Shown: positions 17,615-26,544 of the stretch, piece by piece
Numbering within the stretch: position 1 is the stretch's first letter
Layout: every line of letters begins with the position of its first letter
From: Desulfitibacter sp. BRH_c19
GTDB lineage: Bacteria > Bacillota > DSM-16504 > Desulfitibacterales > Desulfitibacteraceae
Reading direction: 5' to 3'
DNA length: 64,000 bases
NCBI GenBank assembly: GCA_001515945.1
Contig: LOER01000046.1
Coordinates: 212,164-276,163 of the forward strand
The notes under the pieces: generated by a model
What the model was told of the DNA's origin: nothing
The model's database searches: none
What the model saw: the letters and a program-made list of their open reading frames with translations, nothing else
Translations under genes and position numbers: made by a program

Positions 17615-17782
17615 ATTAATACCTTCCTTTCGTAAGAATTCACCGCGGCGAAAGAGTATATACCCTTGCTGTAAAACTTTTCCAGATGATAAATAAAGAA
17701 AATCAGAAATAGTCACCAAAAGCTATACTACATAATAGAATAAAATGAAATTAGGAAGGTAAATTAGACAGGGAGAGTTTAT

Positions 17783-18895
17783 ATGAATAATAATAATAGT
17801 TTGCCACAAGCTTACGCAAGACCTATTTTAGGTATCCTTATTAAGGATACCCATGCCAATAAGTTACTTAAAAAACAAGAACCACCCTTAAAATATCTAG
17901 AAGTAATAAAGGCAAATGAACAAGCGAAAATAACTATCTACTTTTTTTCAAGTGGAAACTTAGATGAAAATGTAATAAATGGAATTATCTTTAACAAAAA
18001 CTCAGGCAACTGGGAGATTCAACAATTTCCTTATCCTGATGTAATTTATAAATTATATGGCACAAAAAAGGAGGAAGGATTAGATAGGAAGCTTGCGAAA
18101 CAGTTAAAAAAACGAAAAATTAAAACTCTAAATTACTTGTTTACCTTTAATAAATGGGACGTTTTGAAGCACTTGTCAAGACATGAAAATTTAGCACCCC
18201 ATTTACCACATACTATTTATTATAATACATCAGATGATTTAAAAAATATGCTAAATCTTTTTCCAAAAGTCTACTTAAAGCACTGTCAAAGTGGTCTCGG
18301 TAGAGGAGTAATCTGTATCTCCAAGTTACCCGAAGGCAGCTATGAATTTAGGTATTATATTAACAAGCTATATGTTCTAATAGTCAATGATTTCACTCGC
18401 TTAATTCGTGAAGTTCATAAATTTTATAGTAATAAAGAGTTTATAATCCAAGAAGCAATTGATTTAATCAAAATAGATAATAGCATAGTAGATATGAGAG
18501 CTGAATTACAAAAGAACGGTAATGGAGATATTATTATATCTGCACTTCCCGTTCGTATTAGTAATAGTAATGCACCAATAACAACCCACGCTAATTGCAT
18601 GAAATTTGAGTCTTTTTTTAAAGGGTATATGAACTATTCAGATGAAGAAATTTTCAAATTGAAAATTCGAATAACCCATTTATTAAATATTATTTATAAA
18701 TGTATAGAGGATTGTTACGGATCTAGCGGAGAATTATCCATTGATCTTGGCTTAGATAAAAGAGGGCATCTATGGTTTATTGAAAACAATTGTATATCAA
18801 GTAAAGTATCCTTTTATAAAGCATATGATAAAAATTCTATACATAATTCATACCTAAATTTATTGGAATATGCAAAATTCTTATATAAAACATAA
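17783..18895 (+). CDS. YheC/YheD-family ATP-grasp protein, third paralogue
   Basis: 370 residues, clearly paralogous to the short YheC-like gene at 11.5 kb (shared FTFNKWDV region, IQEAIDLIKIDNSIVDMRAE, and SIDLGLDKRGHLWFIENN). The second acidic/asparagine metal ligands are kept, but the terminal motif reads ENNCIS instead of ECNARS, so catalytic detail may differ. AGGGAGAGTTTAT precedes the ATG. CATAATAGAAT lies 52 bases upstream and a ~60-base box similar to one before rfbF lies beyond that. Confidence 0.82.
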   Translation: MNNNNSLPQAYARPILGILIKDTHANKLLKKQEPPLKYLEVIKANEQAKITIYFFSSGNLDENVINGIIFNKNSGNWEIQQFPYPDVIYKLYGTKKEEGLDRKLAKQLKKRKIKTLNYLFTFNKWDVLKHLSRHENLAPHLPHTIYYNTSDDLKNMLNLFPKVYLKHCQSGLGRGVICISKLPEGSYEFRYYINKLYVLIVNDFTRLIREVHKFYSNKEFIIQEAIDLIKIDNSIVDMRAELQKNGNGDIIISALPVRISNSNAPITTHANCMKFESFFKGYMNYSDEEIFKLKIRITHLLNIIYKCIEDCYGSSGELSIDLGLDKRGHLWFIENNCISSKVSFYKAYDKNSIHNSYLNLLEYAKFLYKT

Positions 18896-18928
18896 TCAAC
18901 CCTGATCCTTATGATCCATTCTGATTAA

Positions 18929-20101
18929 TTATCCAAAAAATGTATTAATAAATCGTCTGATGACTTCTGCTCCACCAATAAAAGTACCCAAAGTGCTTCC
19001 TAAATTTGCAAAAACCACAACCAGTAAAACCCGTGTTACCTTATTACGCCAAAAACCCTTTACTGTTTGAACATCCTCCGCCATATTTTCAAAATCTTCC
19101 ACATTAGGTTTTCTAACTAGAGCTTCTGCTAATCCTGCAAACCATCCGGCTGCTAACAAAGGACTTAAAGAGCTAATAGGTGATACAACAAAGGCAGTTA
19201 AAATAGATAACGGATGGCCAAATGCTAGTAAAGTACCCAGAGCAGACAATGATCCATTCCAGAGAATCCAACTGACCATTTGATCCACACCCGCAGCTCT
19301 ATCAACAGAAAATGTAGATACAATGACAGCTATTATTAATACTGCTATACCCCAACCTATTATTTTTGTTATCTTAGATCCTGGTGTAACCTTTGATAAT
19401 TCTTCGATATCATTTTCTTTATATAATTCTTCTTTTATGCCCGGAATATGCCCAGCCCCTAGTACCGCTACCACCTTGTTCCCAGGAGCTGTCTTAATCT
19501 TTTGGGCTAGATATTTATCTCTTTCATCAATTATAATTGATTTAAAGTGTGGAAAAGACTTGGATAATTCATTTAAAGCTGAAGACAACATATCCTGAGT
19601 CTTCATTTCCTCCATTTGTTCCTCGCTAACTTCTTCATCAATAAACATACTTAGGACAAGCTGAGAAAACAGTTTTATTTTCCCAAAAAAACCCAGTCCA
19701 CGCCATAAACGCAGCATGGTAGTATGAATATCTCGGTCACCCAAACAAAGGGTAGCACCAAGCTCATTAGCAGATTCAATTCCTTGAATCATTTCTTGTC
19801 CTGGTTTAATGCCAAATTGTTTGGCTAACCTTTTCTGGTAGGAAGATAAAATCAGATTAACCAAAAGTATCAATGCTTTTCCCTGTTTAATAATCTGTAT
19901 TACATCCATTTTTTTCGATTTATCAGGGTCCATAATTGATTGATACCTTGCTTGACATAACTCAACACAAACCGTATCTGGCTTTTCATCCTGAATAATA
20001 TCTTTAACCTCATCAGCACTTTTTTTGGAAACATGGGCTGTCCCAATAAGGATTATTTCTTTTCCGTCTATTTCTAACTTGTGTACATTATCCGTGCTCA
20101 A
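18929..20101 (-). CDS. TraB/PrgY family membrane protein
   Basis: 390 residues. The N-terminal half has the TraB-domain signatures LIGTAHVSKKSADEV near 18-32 and CVELCQARYQS near 45-55, a GDRDIHTT motif near 125 and AVLGAGHIPG near 217, which resemble the Tiki/TraB/EreA-like catalytic fold. The C-terminal third (about 245-390) contains several hydrophobic helices. The family includes the enterococcal pheromone-shutdown protein; in Clostridia the role is unknown. Start is TTG with AGGAAG seven bases before. Confidence 0.85.
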   Translation of the reverse strand: MSTDNVHKLEIDGKEIILIGTAHVSKKSADEVKDIIQDEKPDTVCVELCQARYQSIMDPDKSKKMDVIQIIKQGKALILLVNLILSSYQKRLAKQFGIKPGQEMIQGIESANELGATLCLGDRDIHTTMLRLWRGLGFFGKIKLFSQLVLSMFIDEEVSEEQMEEMKTQDMLSSALNELSKSFPHFKSIIIDERDKYLAQKIKTAPGNKVVAVLGAGHIPGIKEELYKENDIEELSKVTPGSKITKIIGWGIAVLIIAVIVSTFSVDRAAGVDQMVSWILWNGSLSALGTLLAFGHPLSILTAFVVSPISSLSPLLAAGWFAGLAEALVRKPNVEDFENMAEDVQTVKGFWRNKVTRVLLVVVFANLGSTLGTFIGGAEVIRRFINTFFG

Positions 20102-20190
20102 CTTATCACTTCCTAAATATTTCTGGTGAAATTACATTATAACACCACATTATCATACCACATCTAGTATTTTTTGTAATGTTTCTTTAG

Positions 20191-21585
20191 TTAAAACTCA
20201 CAGGATTTAACTGTTCTTGGAAAAGGTATAACATCTCTAATGTTACTCACTCCGGTGATATACATAATAGCTCTTTCAAAGCCTAAACCAAAGCCAGCAT
20301 GCTTTACTCCACCATATTTTCTTAAATCCAAGTACCAGGACAAATCATTTTTTTTAATGCTGAACTCTTCCATTCTTTTTTCCAAAACATCTATTCTCTC
20401 TTCTCTTTGACTCCCACCTATTATTTCTCCCACCCCAGGGACTAATAAATCCATGGCTGCGACAGTATTCCCACCCTCATTTACCCTCATATAAAAAGCT
20501 TTAATTTCCTTCGGATAGTCTGTTACAAATACTGGTTTATTAAATACTATTTCTGTTATGTACCGTTCATGCTCTGTTTGTAAATCCTTTCCCCATTCCA
20601 CAGGAAATTCAAATTGTTTCCCAGATTCTTTGAGCAATTCTATAGCCTTTCCATAAGTTATATGTTCAAAATTTGAGTTTACTATCTTTAGCAATCTATC
20701 CTTTAAGCCTTTATCAATAAAATTATTAAAAAAATCAACTTCTTCTTGGGCGTTTTCTAAGATATAGCTTACTATATATTTCATCATGTCTTCTGCCACT
20801 TTCATATTATCCTGAAGATCTGCGAATGCAATTTCAGGCTCTATCATCCAAAATTCTGCTGCATGTCTAGCTGTATTAGAGTTCTCAGCCCTAAAAGTGG
20901 GACCAAAAGTATATACATCTTTAAATGCAAGAGCAAATGCTTCTGCTTCTAACTGACCACTTACGGTAAGGTTTGTTTTTTTGCCAAAGAAATCTTCAGA
21001 ATAATCCACTTTTCCTTCCTCTGTAAGTGGAGGATTTTTCGAATCCAAGGTAGTGACCTTGAACATTTCACCGGCACCTTCCGCATCGCTTGCAGTAATT
21101 ATAGGTGTGTTAACATAAATAAAGCCTCTTTCTTGAAAGAATTTATGAACAGCAAAAGCAAGCAAGGACCTAACTCTAAAAACTGCTGTAAATAAATTAG
21201 TTCTTGGACGTAAATGGGCTACTTCTCTCAAAAATTCTTTTGTATGTCTTTTGGGTTGAATAGGATAATTTTCTGGTGAGTCCCCTTCTAAAATGATTTC
21301 CGTTGCTTTTATTTCAAAGGACTGCTTTGCTTTTGGGGTTAGCATTAAAACTCCCTTAATTTTCACAGCTGACCCCACTCTAAACCGTGCTACTTCATCA
21401 AAATTTGTTAGGAATTCTTTTTCATATACTACTTGAATGGTATTAAAATGAGTTCCATCATTTAAAGATATAAAACCAAATGATTTTTGATCTCGGTTAC
21501 TTCTTATCCACCCCTCAAGTATCACTTCCTGATTAACATAATTAATAGTGTCTCCTATAAGTTGCCTTACCAACACTTTTTCCAT
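20191..21585 (-). CDS. asnS: asparaginyl-tRNA synthetase
   Basis: 464 residues, the normal length for bacterial AsnRS. An N-terminal OB-fold (about 15-105, [21 protein letters not shown]) is followed by the class IIb catalytic domain: motif 2 [21 protein letters not shown] near 232 and motif 3 [13 protein letters not shown] near 435. It charges tRNA-Asn. No T-box is visible in the 230-base upstream gap. TTAGGAGGGGAATTAAG precedes the ATG. It stands alone, divergent from the sugar cluster. Confidence 0.96.
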   Translation of the reverse strand: MEKVLVRQLIGDTINYVNQEVILEGWIRSNRDQKSFGFISLNDGTHFNTIQVVYEKEFLTNFDEVARFRVGSAVKIKGVLMLTPKAKQSFEIKATEIILEGDSPENYPIQPKRHTKEFLREVAHLRPRTNLFTAVFRVRSLLAFAVHKFFQERGFIYVNTPIITASDAEGAGEMFKVTTLDSKNPPLTEEGKVDYSEDFFGKKTNLTVSGQLEAEAFALAFKDVYTFGPTFRAENSNTARHAAEFWMIEPEIAFADLQDNMKVAEDMMKYIVSYILENAQEEVDFFNNFIDKGLKDRLLKIVNSNFEHITYGKAIELLKESGKQFEFPVEWGKDLQTEHERYITEIVFNKPVFVTDYPKEIKAFYMRVNEGGNTVAAMDLLVPGVGEIIGGSQREERIDVLEKRMEEFSIKKNDLSWYLDLRKYGGVKHAGFGLGFERAIMYITGVSNIRDVIPFPRTVKSCEF

Positions 21586-21818
21586 CTTAATTCCCCTCCT
21601 AATATTTTTAAAGTATTTAAATATATTAAGTTATAAGAAATTTTTAGCCTTTTTGTTATATCTACGGAAATTATACCTAAGTAAACCATTGCTGTCAAAG
21701 TAGACATACCCCTGCTGTACTTTCTGATACAAGAAGACTTTCAGAAATAGTTATTTGTTATTAGCAAAAAAAATCTCACACCATATAATGAATTGAGGCA
21801 AAAGTAGGAGGGGTATCT

Positions 21819-22586
21819 ATGAAAGCAGTTATTCTATGCGGTGGAAAAGGATTAAGAATGAGTGGTGATTCTAACTTCACTTGTAAACCTTTGGTCAAGA
21901 TCGGTGAAATGCCAATATTATGGCATATCATAAAAATTTATAAGTATTTTGGAATTACCGAATTTATTCTTTGTTTAGGATATCATGGTGCAGCTATAAA
22001 AGAGTATTTTATGAATTTTGATTGGAAAAATAATGATTTTAAATTGAAGACTACTAACAATTTAAAAGAAATTCAAATTTTTAATAAGCTTGAAGACTTG
22101 AGTATTACCTTTATCGATACGGGTTTAGATACTATGACTGGTGGCAGGATTAAAAGGATACAGAATTATATAGATGAAGATGAATTCATGTTAACCTACG
22201 GTGATGGTGTTTCCGATGTTGATTTAAATAAACTAATTCAATTTCACCGAGAAAAGGGGAAAATCGCTACTGTTACTGGTGTGAGAAATAGATCATTATA
22301 CGGAATTATAGATGTAAAAGACGGAATTGCTACCAGTTTTAAAGAAAAACCTTTACAAGATGGTTGGATAAACGGGGGGTTTTTTATTCTAAGAAAAGAG
22401 GTTTTTAATTATATCCATAATGATCAAACAATCTTTGAGAATGAACCCTTAACAGCCCTAGTAAGAGATAATCAATTGGCAGTTTATCAACATGAGGGTT
22501 TTTGGAAAGGTATTGATACTATTAAAGATTTACAGATAATCAATGAACAATGGTCTAATAACAAGAGACAATGGATTAGATGGTAA
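21819..22586 (+). CDS. rfbF: glucose-1-phosphate cytidylyltransferase (RfbF-type)
   Basis: 255 residues. The nucleotidyltransferase loop KAVILCGGKGLRM is at the N-terminus, with FTCKPLVKIG, YGDGVSDVD near 128-136 (metal-binding Asp) and LYGIIDVKDG typical of RfbF. It makes CDP-glucose from CTP and glucose-1-phosphate, the entry step to CDP-dideoxyhexoses or other CDP sugars. GTAGGAGGGGTATCT precedes the ATG. First gene of a same-strand sugar cluster running to about 30 kb. Confidence 0.88.
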   Translation: MKAVILCGGKGLRMSGDSNFTCKPLVKIGEMPILWHIIKIYKYFGITEFILCLGYHGAAIKEYFMNFDWKNNDFKLKTTNNLKEIQIFNKLEDLSITFIDTGLDTMTGGRIKRIQNYIDEDEFMLTYGDGVSDVDLNKLIQFHREKGKIATVTGVRNRSLYGIIDVKDGIATSFKEKPLQDGWINGGFFILRKEVFNYIHNDQTIFENEPLTALVRDNQLAVYQHEGFWKGIDTIKDLQIINEQWSNNKRQWIRW

Positions 22587-22605
22587 GGAAACGGAGGTAT
22601 CTGCT

Positions 22606-23559
22606 GTGAGTGGCAGTTTTGCCAATAAAAAGGTATTAATTACTGGAGCTAGCGGATTTATAGGATCCCACCTAGTTAAAAGAATGCTTGAAGAAAATGC
22701 CCAAGTTTCCATAATTGCCAGAGATGGGTCAGATTTATGGAGGGTTCAGAGTCTAATAAAAGATTTTGCAATCTATAAGGCTGATTTAAGGGATTCGAGA
22801 AAAATTAATCTATGTATGAACAAAGTAAAGCCCGATTATATTTTCAATATGGCAGCTTACGGTGTAGATGCAAGGCAAAAAGATTATTTTATAGCTGTTA
22901 ACACCAATATCATAGGCACAATGAATATCCTAAATTCTTCGATTTCTACAGGATGTAAAAAGTTCTTAAATATAGGTACTTGTATGGAGTATGGAGATAA
23001 AAAAGAAATAATTAAAGAGGACTGTCACTTAGAACCATTCAATATATATGGAAGCACTAAAGCAGCTACTACTTTGTTGGCACACCAAATCGCTGCAGAA
23101 AATAAGATAGATATTGTTACTTTGAGAGCTTTTGGCATTTTTGGAGAAAACGAAGGAAGTCACAAGTTTTTTCCTCATATAATCTTATCAGTTTTAAATA
23201 AAGTAGATGTAAATTTGACTGGGTGTGAACAATATAGGGATTATTGTTACGTTGAGAATATAATTGATGGCTTTGTTTTGGCTGCTCATAATGACGCTAT
23301 AAAAAATGAGATATTCAATATAGGTACTGGCATGATTTATCAGTTAAAATACTATGTCAACAAGGTTTATGAAAAAATGGAAGCTGTTAAGAAGCCTAAT
23401 TATGGAGCTATACCTTACAGATCAGGGGAAGTCTGGAGGCCTCACCCCGACATTACTAAAATACAAAAACTATTAAAATGGAAGCCTAAAATAAGTTTAG
23501 AAGAAGGGCTCAATAGAACAATACTCTGGTATGAAAAAAACAAAGAAAAATATAAGTGA
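22606..23559 (+). CDS. NAD(P)-dependent nucleotide-sugar epimerase/dehydratase (extended SDR)
   Basis: 317 residues. The cofactor loop ITGASGFIGSH is at about 12-22 and the catalytic YGSTK motif near 158. A C-terminal LLKWKPKISLEEGL tail is common in sugar-nucleotide SDRs. By position directly after rfbF it may act on a CDP sugar (4,6-dehydratase or 4-reductase step), but specificity is not readable. I chose the GTG start because GGAGG lies 8 bases before it; an earlier in-frame ATG overlapping rfbF lacks a ribosome site. Confidence 0.8.
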   Translation: MSGSFANKKVLITGASGFIGSHLVKRMLEENAQVSIIARDGSDLWRVQSLIKDFAIYKADLRDSRKINLCMNKVKPDYIFNMAAYGVDARQKDYFIAVNTNIIGTMNILNSSISTGCKKFLNIGTCMEYGDKKEIIKEDCHLEPFNIYGSTKAATTLLAHQIAAENKIDIVTLRAFGIFGENEGSHKFFPHIILSVLNKVDVNLTGCEQYRDYCYVENIIDGFVLAAHNDAIKNEIFNIGTGMIYQLKYYVNKVYEKMEAVKKPNYGAIPYRSGEVWRPHPDITKIQKLLKWKPKISLEEGLNRTILWYEKNKEKYK

Positions 23560-23576
23560 AATGGGAGAGGAATTAT

Positions 23577-24644
23577 ATGTTAAAGGTCAGTTCCATAATT
23601 TTAGAAGATATTGAGATTATCTATAATGATTTAAAAGATTATTTAAACGTAATAGAAGGAAGTACATGGTTAATTAGTGGAGGTGCAGGATTTCTTGGTA
23701 GTTACTTCCTTGATTTATTAAACTATTGTAATGAAAATGTATTCAGCCTCCCTTGTAAAGTTATCTGTATAGAAAATTTCCTTTCAAGTACCCCTGAAAG
23801 GATTAAACATTTTAATAACAATAAATATATTCATATCATAAATGCTGATATAGTAAGACCAATCCAGGTAGATGAAAATATAGACTATATCATCCATGCA
23901 GCAAGTATTGCATCACCAACCTTTTACCGAAAATACCCTATTGAAACCATTGAAGCAAATGTACTTGGATTAAAGAATTTATTAGACTTTGGAATGGATA
24001 AAAGTATTAAAAGCTTTCTGTTTTTCTCAACAAGTGAAATTTATGGAGACCCCACTAAAGAGAATATTCCTACACCAGAGAATTATAGTGGCAATGTATC
24101 CTGTACTGGGCCACGGGCTTGTTATGATGAATCTAAAAGGCTTGGAGAAACCCTGGCTGTCAACTATTATCGACAATATGGCTTGCCTGTTAAAATAGTT
24201 AGACCGTTTAATATATATGGACCAGGCTTGAGACTTGATGACAAAAGAGTAATACCTGATTTTTGTAGTGATGCCTTATATAGAAAGAAGATTTCTATTT
24301 TGAGTGATGGATTACCAACAAGAAGTTTTTGTTATGTAAGAGATGCTTTAAGTGGCTTTGTAGCTTCTCTTCTTTCGGATCATAATGGAGAGTCTTTTAA
24401 TATTGGAAATGATGAAAGAGAGATTAACATGATCGATTTGGCAGAATTGATAGCCCAGATCGTAGGTGGTGTTGAAATTGAATATAAGAAAAGTAATGAA
24501 ATGGACTATCTAACTGATAATCCTCAAAGAAGATGTCCTGATTTAACTAAAGCCAAAACCCTCTTGCCCTATCAACCAAAGGTAGGCATAGAAGAAGGTT
24601 TAAGAAGAACGCTAAAATGGTATAAAGAAAATCATGGTTTATAA
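23577..24644 (+). CDS. extended SDR similar to UDP-glucuronate decarboxylase (UDP-xylose synthase)
   Basis: 355 residues. The NAD-binding loop ISGGAGFLGSY is near 32-42, and the active-site YDESKRLGE and FNIYGPG segments are characteristic of UDP-xylose synthase-type enzymes. DNPQRRCPDLTKAKTLL is also family-like. With the neighbouring UDP-glucose dehydrogenase it would take UDP-glucose to UDP-glucuronate and then UDP-xylose. The ATG at 23577 is preferred (GGGAGAGG six bases before) over a GTG at 23556. Confidence 0.8.
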   Translation: MLKVSSIILEDIEIIYNDLKDYLNVIEGSTWLISGGAGFLGSYFLDLLNYCNENVFSLPCKVICIENFLSSTPERIKHFNNNKYIHIINADIVRPIQVDENIDYIIHAASIASPTFYRKYPIETIEANVLGLKNLLDFGMDKSIKSFLFFSTSEIYGDPTKENIPTPENYSGNVSCTGPRACYDESKRLGETLAVNYYRQYGLPVKIVRPFNIYGPGLRLDDKRVIPDFCSDALYRKKISILSDGLPTRSFCYVRDALSGFVASLLSDHNGESFNIGNDEREINMIDLAELIAQIVGGVEIEYKKSNEMDYLTDNPQRRCPDLTKAKTLLPYQPKVGIEEGLRRTLKWYKENHGL

Positions 24645-24655
24645 GGAGGAGTTAT

Positions 24656-26020
24656 ATGAAAATCTCTATAATCGGTACCGGTTATGTAGGGCTGGTCACA
24701 GGAGTATGCTTAGCTTCTAAAGGGCATGAAGTTATCTGTGTTGATAAGAACCAAGAAGTAATAGATAAAATCAACAATATGGAAACACCTATTTACGAGC
24801 CGGGTTTAGAAAAGCTAATGGTAAAAGTAATATCAACAGGGAACCTAGTTGCCACGACAGACTTAGAAAGCTCGGTGATGAACTCTGAAATTTCTATCAT
24901 AGCAGTAGGTACCCCCATTGGTAATGATAAAATTGATTTAAGCTATATTGAAAAATCCGCCTGGGAAATTGGATGCATATTAATGGATAAAGAGCATTAT
25001 CACGTGGTTTGTGTAAAAAGTACAGTTATTCCAACAACTACTGATACCCTAGTTAAAAATGTATTAGAAAGTGCTTCAGGAAAAAAGGCAGGAGACTTTG
25101 GGCTTACCATGAACCCTGAGTTTTTAAGAGAAGGAAAAGCTGTGGAAGATTTTATGTATCCGGATCGAATAGTAATTGGTTCCTACGATAATCGTAGCTT
25201 TGAAACAATGAAGCACGTGTATGAAGGATTTTTCGACTCACCTATTATTAATGTGAATTTAAGAACAGCTGAAATGATAAAGTATACTGCTAATGCCCTT
25301 CTAGCAACATTGATTTCTTTTGCAAATGAAATTGGATCTATATGTGAAAAAACAAAGGATATTGACATTAAAGAAGTGATGGAATCTGTTACCTTAGATA
25401 AACGTTTTAATCCTAAAATTAATAACCAACTAGTAAACCCAGAAATGATTAATTATCTAAAAGCAGGGTGTGGTTTTGGAGGAAGTTGTTTTCCGAAGGA
25501 TGTAAAGGCGCTAATCTCCTATAGTAAATGCTCAGGATATCAGCCACAACTTATTGATGCCACTATAAGAATAAATATGGAACAACCCTTGAAAATCATA
25601 AATAGATTAGAAGAAAATTTACAGACCCTTGAAGGTAAAAAGATTGCCATTTTAGGCCTTGCATTTAAACCTGACACAGATGATATACGGGAATCACCAA
25701 GCATAGCCATTATCAATGGCTTACTAAAAAAGGGTGCATTAGTGTACGGTGTGGATCCAATTGCCATTCAGAATATGCAAAAGATCATTCCAGAAGATCG
25801 GAAATCAGTATGGTACTCAACAAATTATAAAGAAGCATTAAAAGATGCTGATGCTGCTATTTTAGTAACTTCATGGACTGAATTCATTGATATTCCTACA
25901 GAGGATTTTAGTCAGTTAATGAAAACACCGGTTGTACTAGATGGCCGTAGAGTACTAAATAAAAGTGGATTAGAAGGTGCTGGAGTAGAGTACTTTGGTG
26001 TGGGTTATCTTATCTCTTAG
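24656..26020 (+). CDS. ugd: UDP-glucose 6-dehydrogenase
   Basis: 454 residues, typical of the UDP-glucose/GDP-mannose dehydrogenase family. Features: N-terminal Rossmann loop GTGYVGLVTG, NPEFLREGKAVEDF near 155, the catalytic-Cys segment GCGFGGSCFPKDVKAL near 262-277, and a C-terminal LAFKPDTDDIRESPS nucleotide-sugar domain. It oxidises UDP-glucose to UDP-glucuronate with two NAD+. TAAGGAGGAGTTAT precedes the ATG, 11 bases after the previous gene. Confidence 0.93.
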   Translation: MKISIIGTGYVGLVTGVCLASKGHEVICVDKNQEVIDKINNMETPIYEPGLEKLMVKVISTGNLVATTDLESSVMNSEISIIAVGTPIGNDKIDLSYIEKSAWEIGCILMDKEHYHVVCVKSTVIPTTTDTLVKNVLESASGKKAGDFGLTMNPEFLREGKAVEDFMYPDRIVIGSYDNRSFETMKHVYEGFFDSPIINVNLRTAEMIKYTANALLATLISFANEIGSICEKTKDIDIKEVMESVTLDKRFNPKINNQLVNPEMINYLKAGCGFGGSCFPKDVKALISYSKCSGYQPQLIDATIRINMEQPLKIINRLEENLQTLEGKKIAILGLAFKPDTDDIRESPSIAIINGLLKKGALVYGVDPIAIQNMQKIIPEDRKSVWYSTNYKEALKDADAAILVTSWTEFIDIPTEDFSQLMKTPVVLDGRRVLNKSGLEGAGVEYFGVGYLIS

Positions 26021-26039
26021 GTAAATTATTAGGAAAGAA

Positions 26040-26453
26040 GTGAGTTTTATGGGGAGCTTGTGTGAGTTTATTTACATTGATCCTTATGAAGATAAAAGAG
26101 GAATTCTAAAAAAAATAATCATGAAGAGCCAGATACAAGATAGTAGTCAGATTGAGGAAGTATATTTGCTTTATTCTCACCAAAATAGTGTTAGGGGCAA
26201 CCATTACCACAAAAAAACCTCTGAGTATTTCACAGTTGTTAGTGGGAAAGCACAAGTAGCTTTGAAGGATTTATCTAAAGAGGTTAGTGAAGGGTTTTAT
26301 ATATCTGCTAATGATAACATTGTTTTAAGGGTACCTCCCTATATGATACATGCTTTTAAAAATGAAGACAATGATCCTTTAATCATTCTTGTTGTGTCCT
26401 CAAAAGAATATAGTGAATTTGATACTGACACATATATTGAAGAAATCCTTTAA
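26040..26453 (+). CDS. cupin-fold sugar-nucleotide modifying protein (WxcM/FdtA-like)
   Basis: About 137 residues forming one cupin barrel. RGNHYHKKTSEYFTVVSGKAQV carries the His-x-His and downstream Glu of the first cupin motif and VPPYMIHAF the second. Relatives include dTDP-4-keto-sugar 3,4-ketoisomerases (FdtA/QdtA) and WxcM-type domains in polysaccharide clusters. A GTG start close to AGGAAAGAA is used here; an ATG nine bases later is equally possible. It follows ugd by 19 bases. Confidence 0.72.
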   Translation: MSFMGSLCEFIYIDPYEDKRGILKKIIMKSQIQDSSQIEEVYLLYSHQNSVRGNHYHKKTSEYFTVVSGKAQVALKDLSKEVSEGFYISANDNIVLRVPPYMIHAFKNEDNDPLIILVVSSKEYSEFDTDTYIEEIL

Positions 26454-26544
26454 CGAACAACTCTCCATGTTTCACATATACTGTATGAAGTACGCTTACC
26501 AATCCCAAAAATGAAGTCTAATTTAGTAAAAAGGGAGTATTAAA

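Noticed and set aside
21586..21818. Possible T-box leader before asnS
   Set aside because: No specifier loop or T-box motif is visible in the leader on the minus strand.
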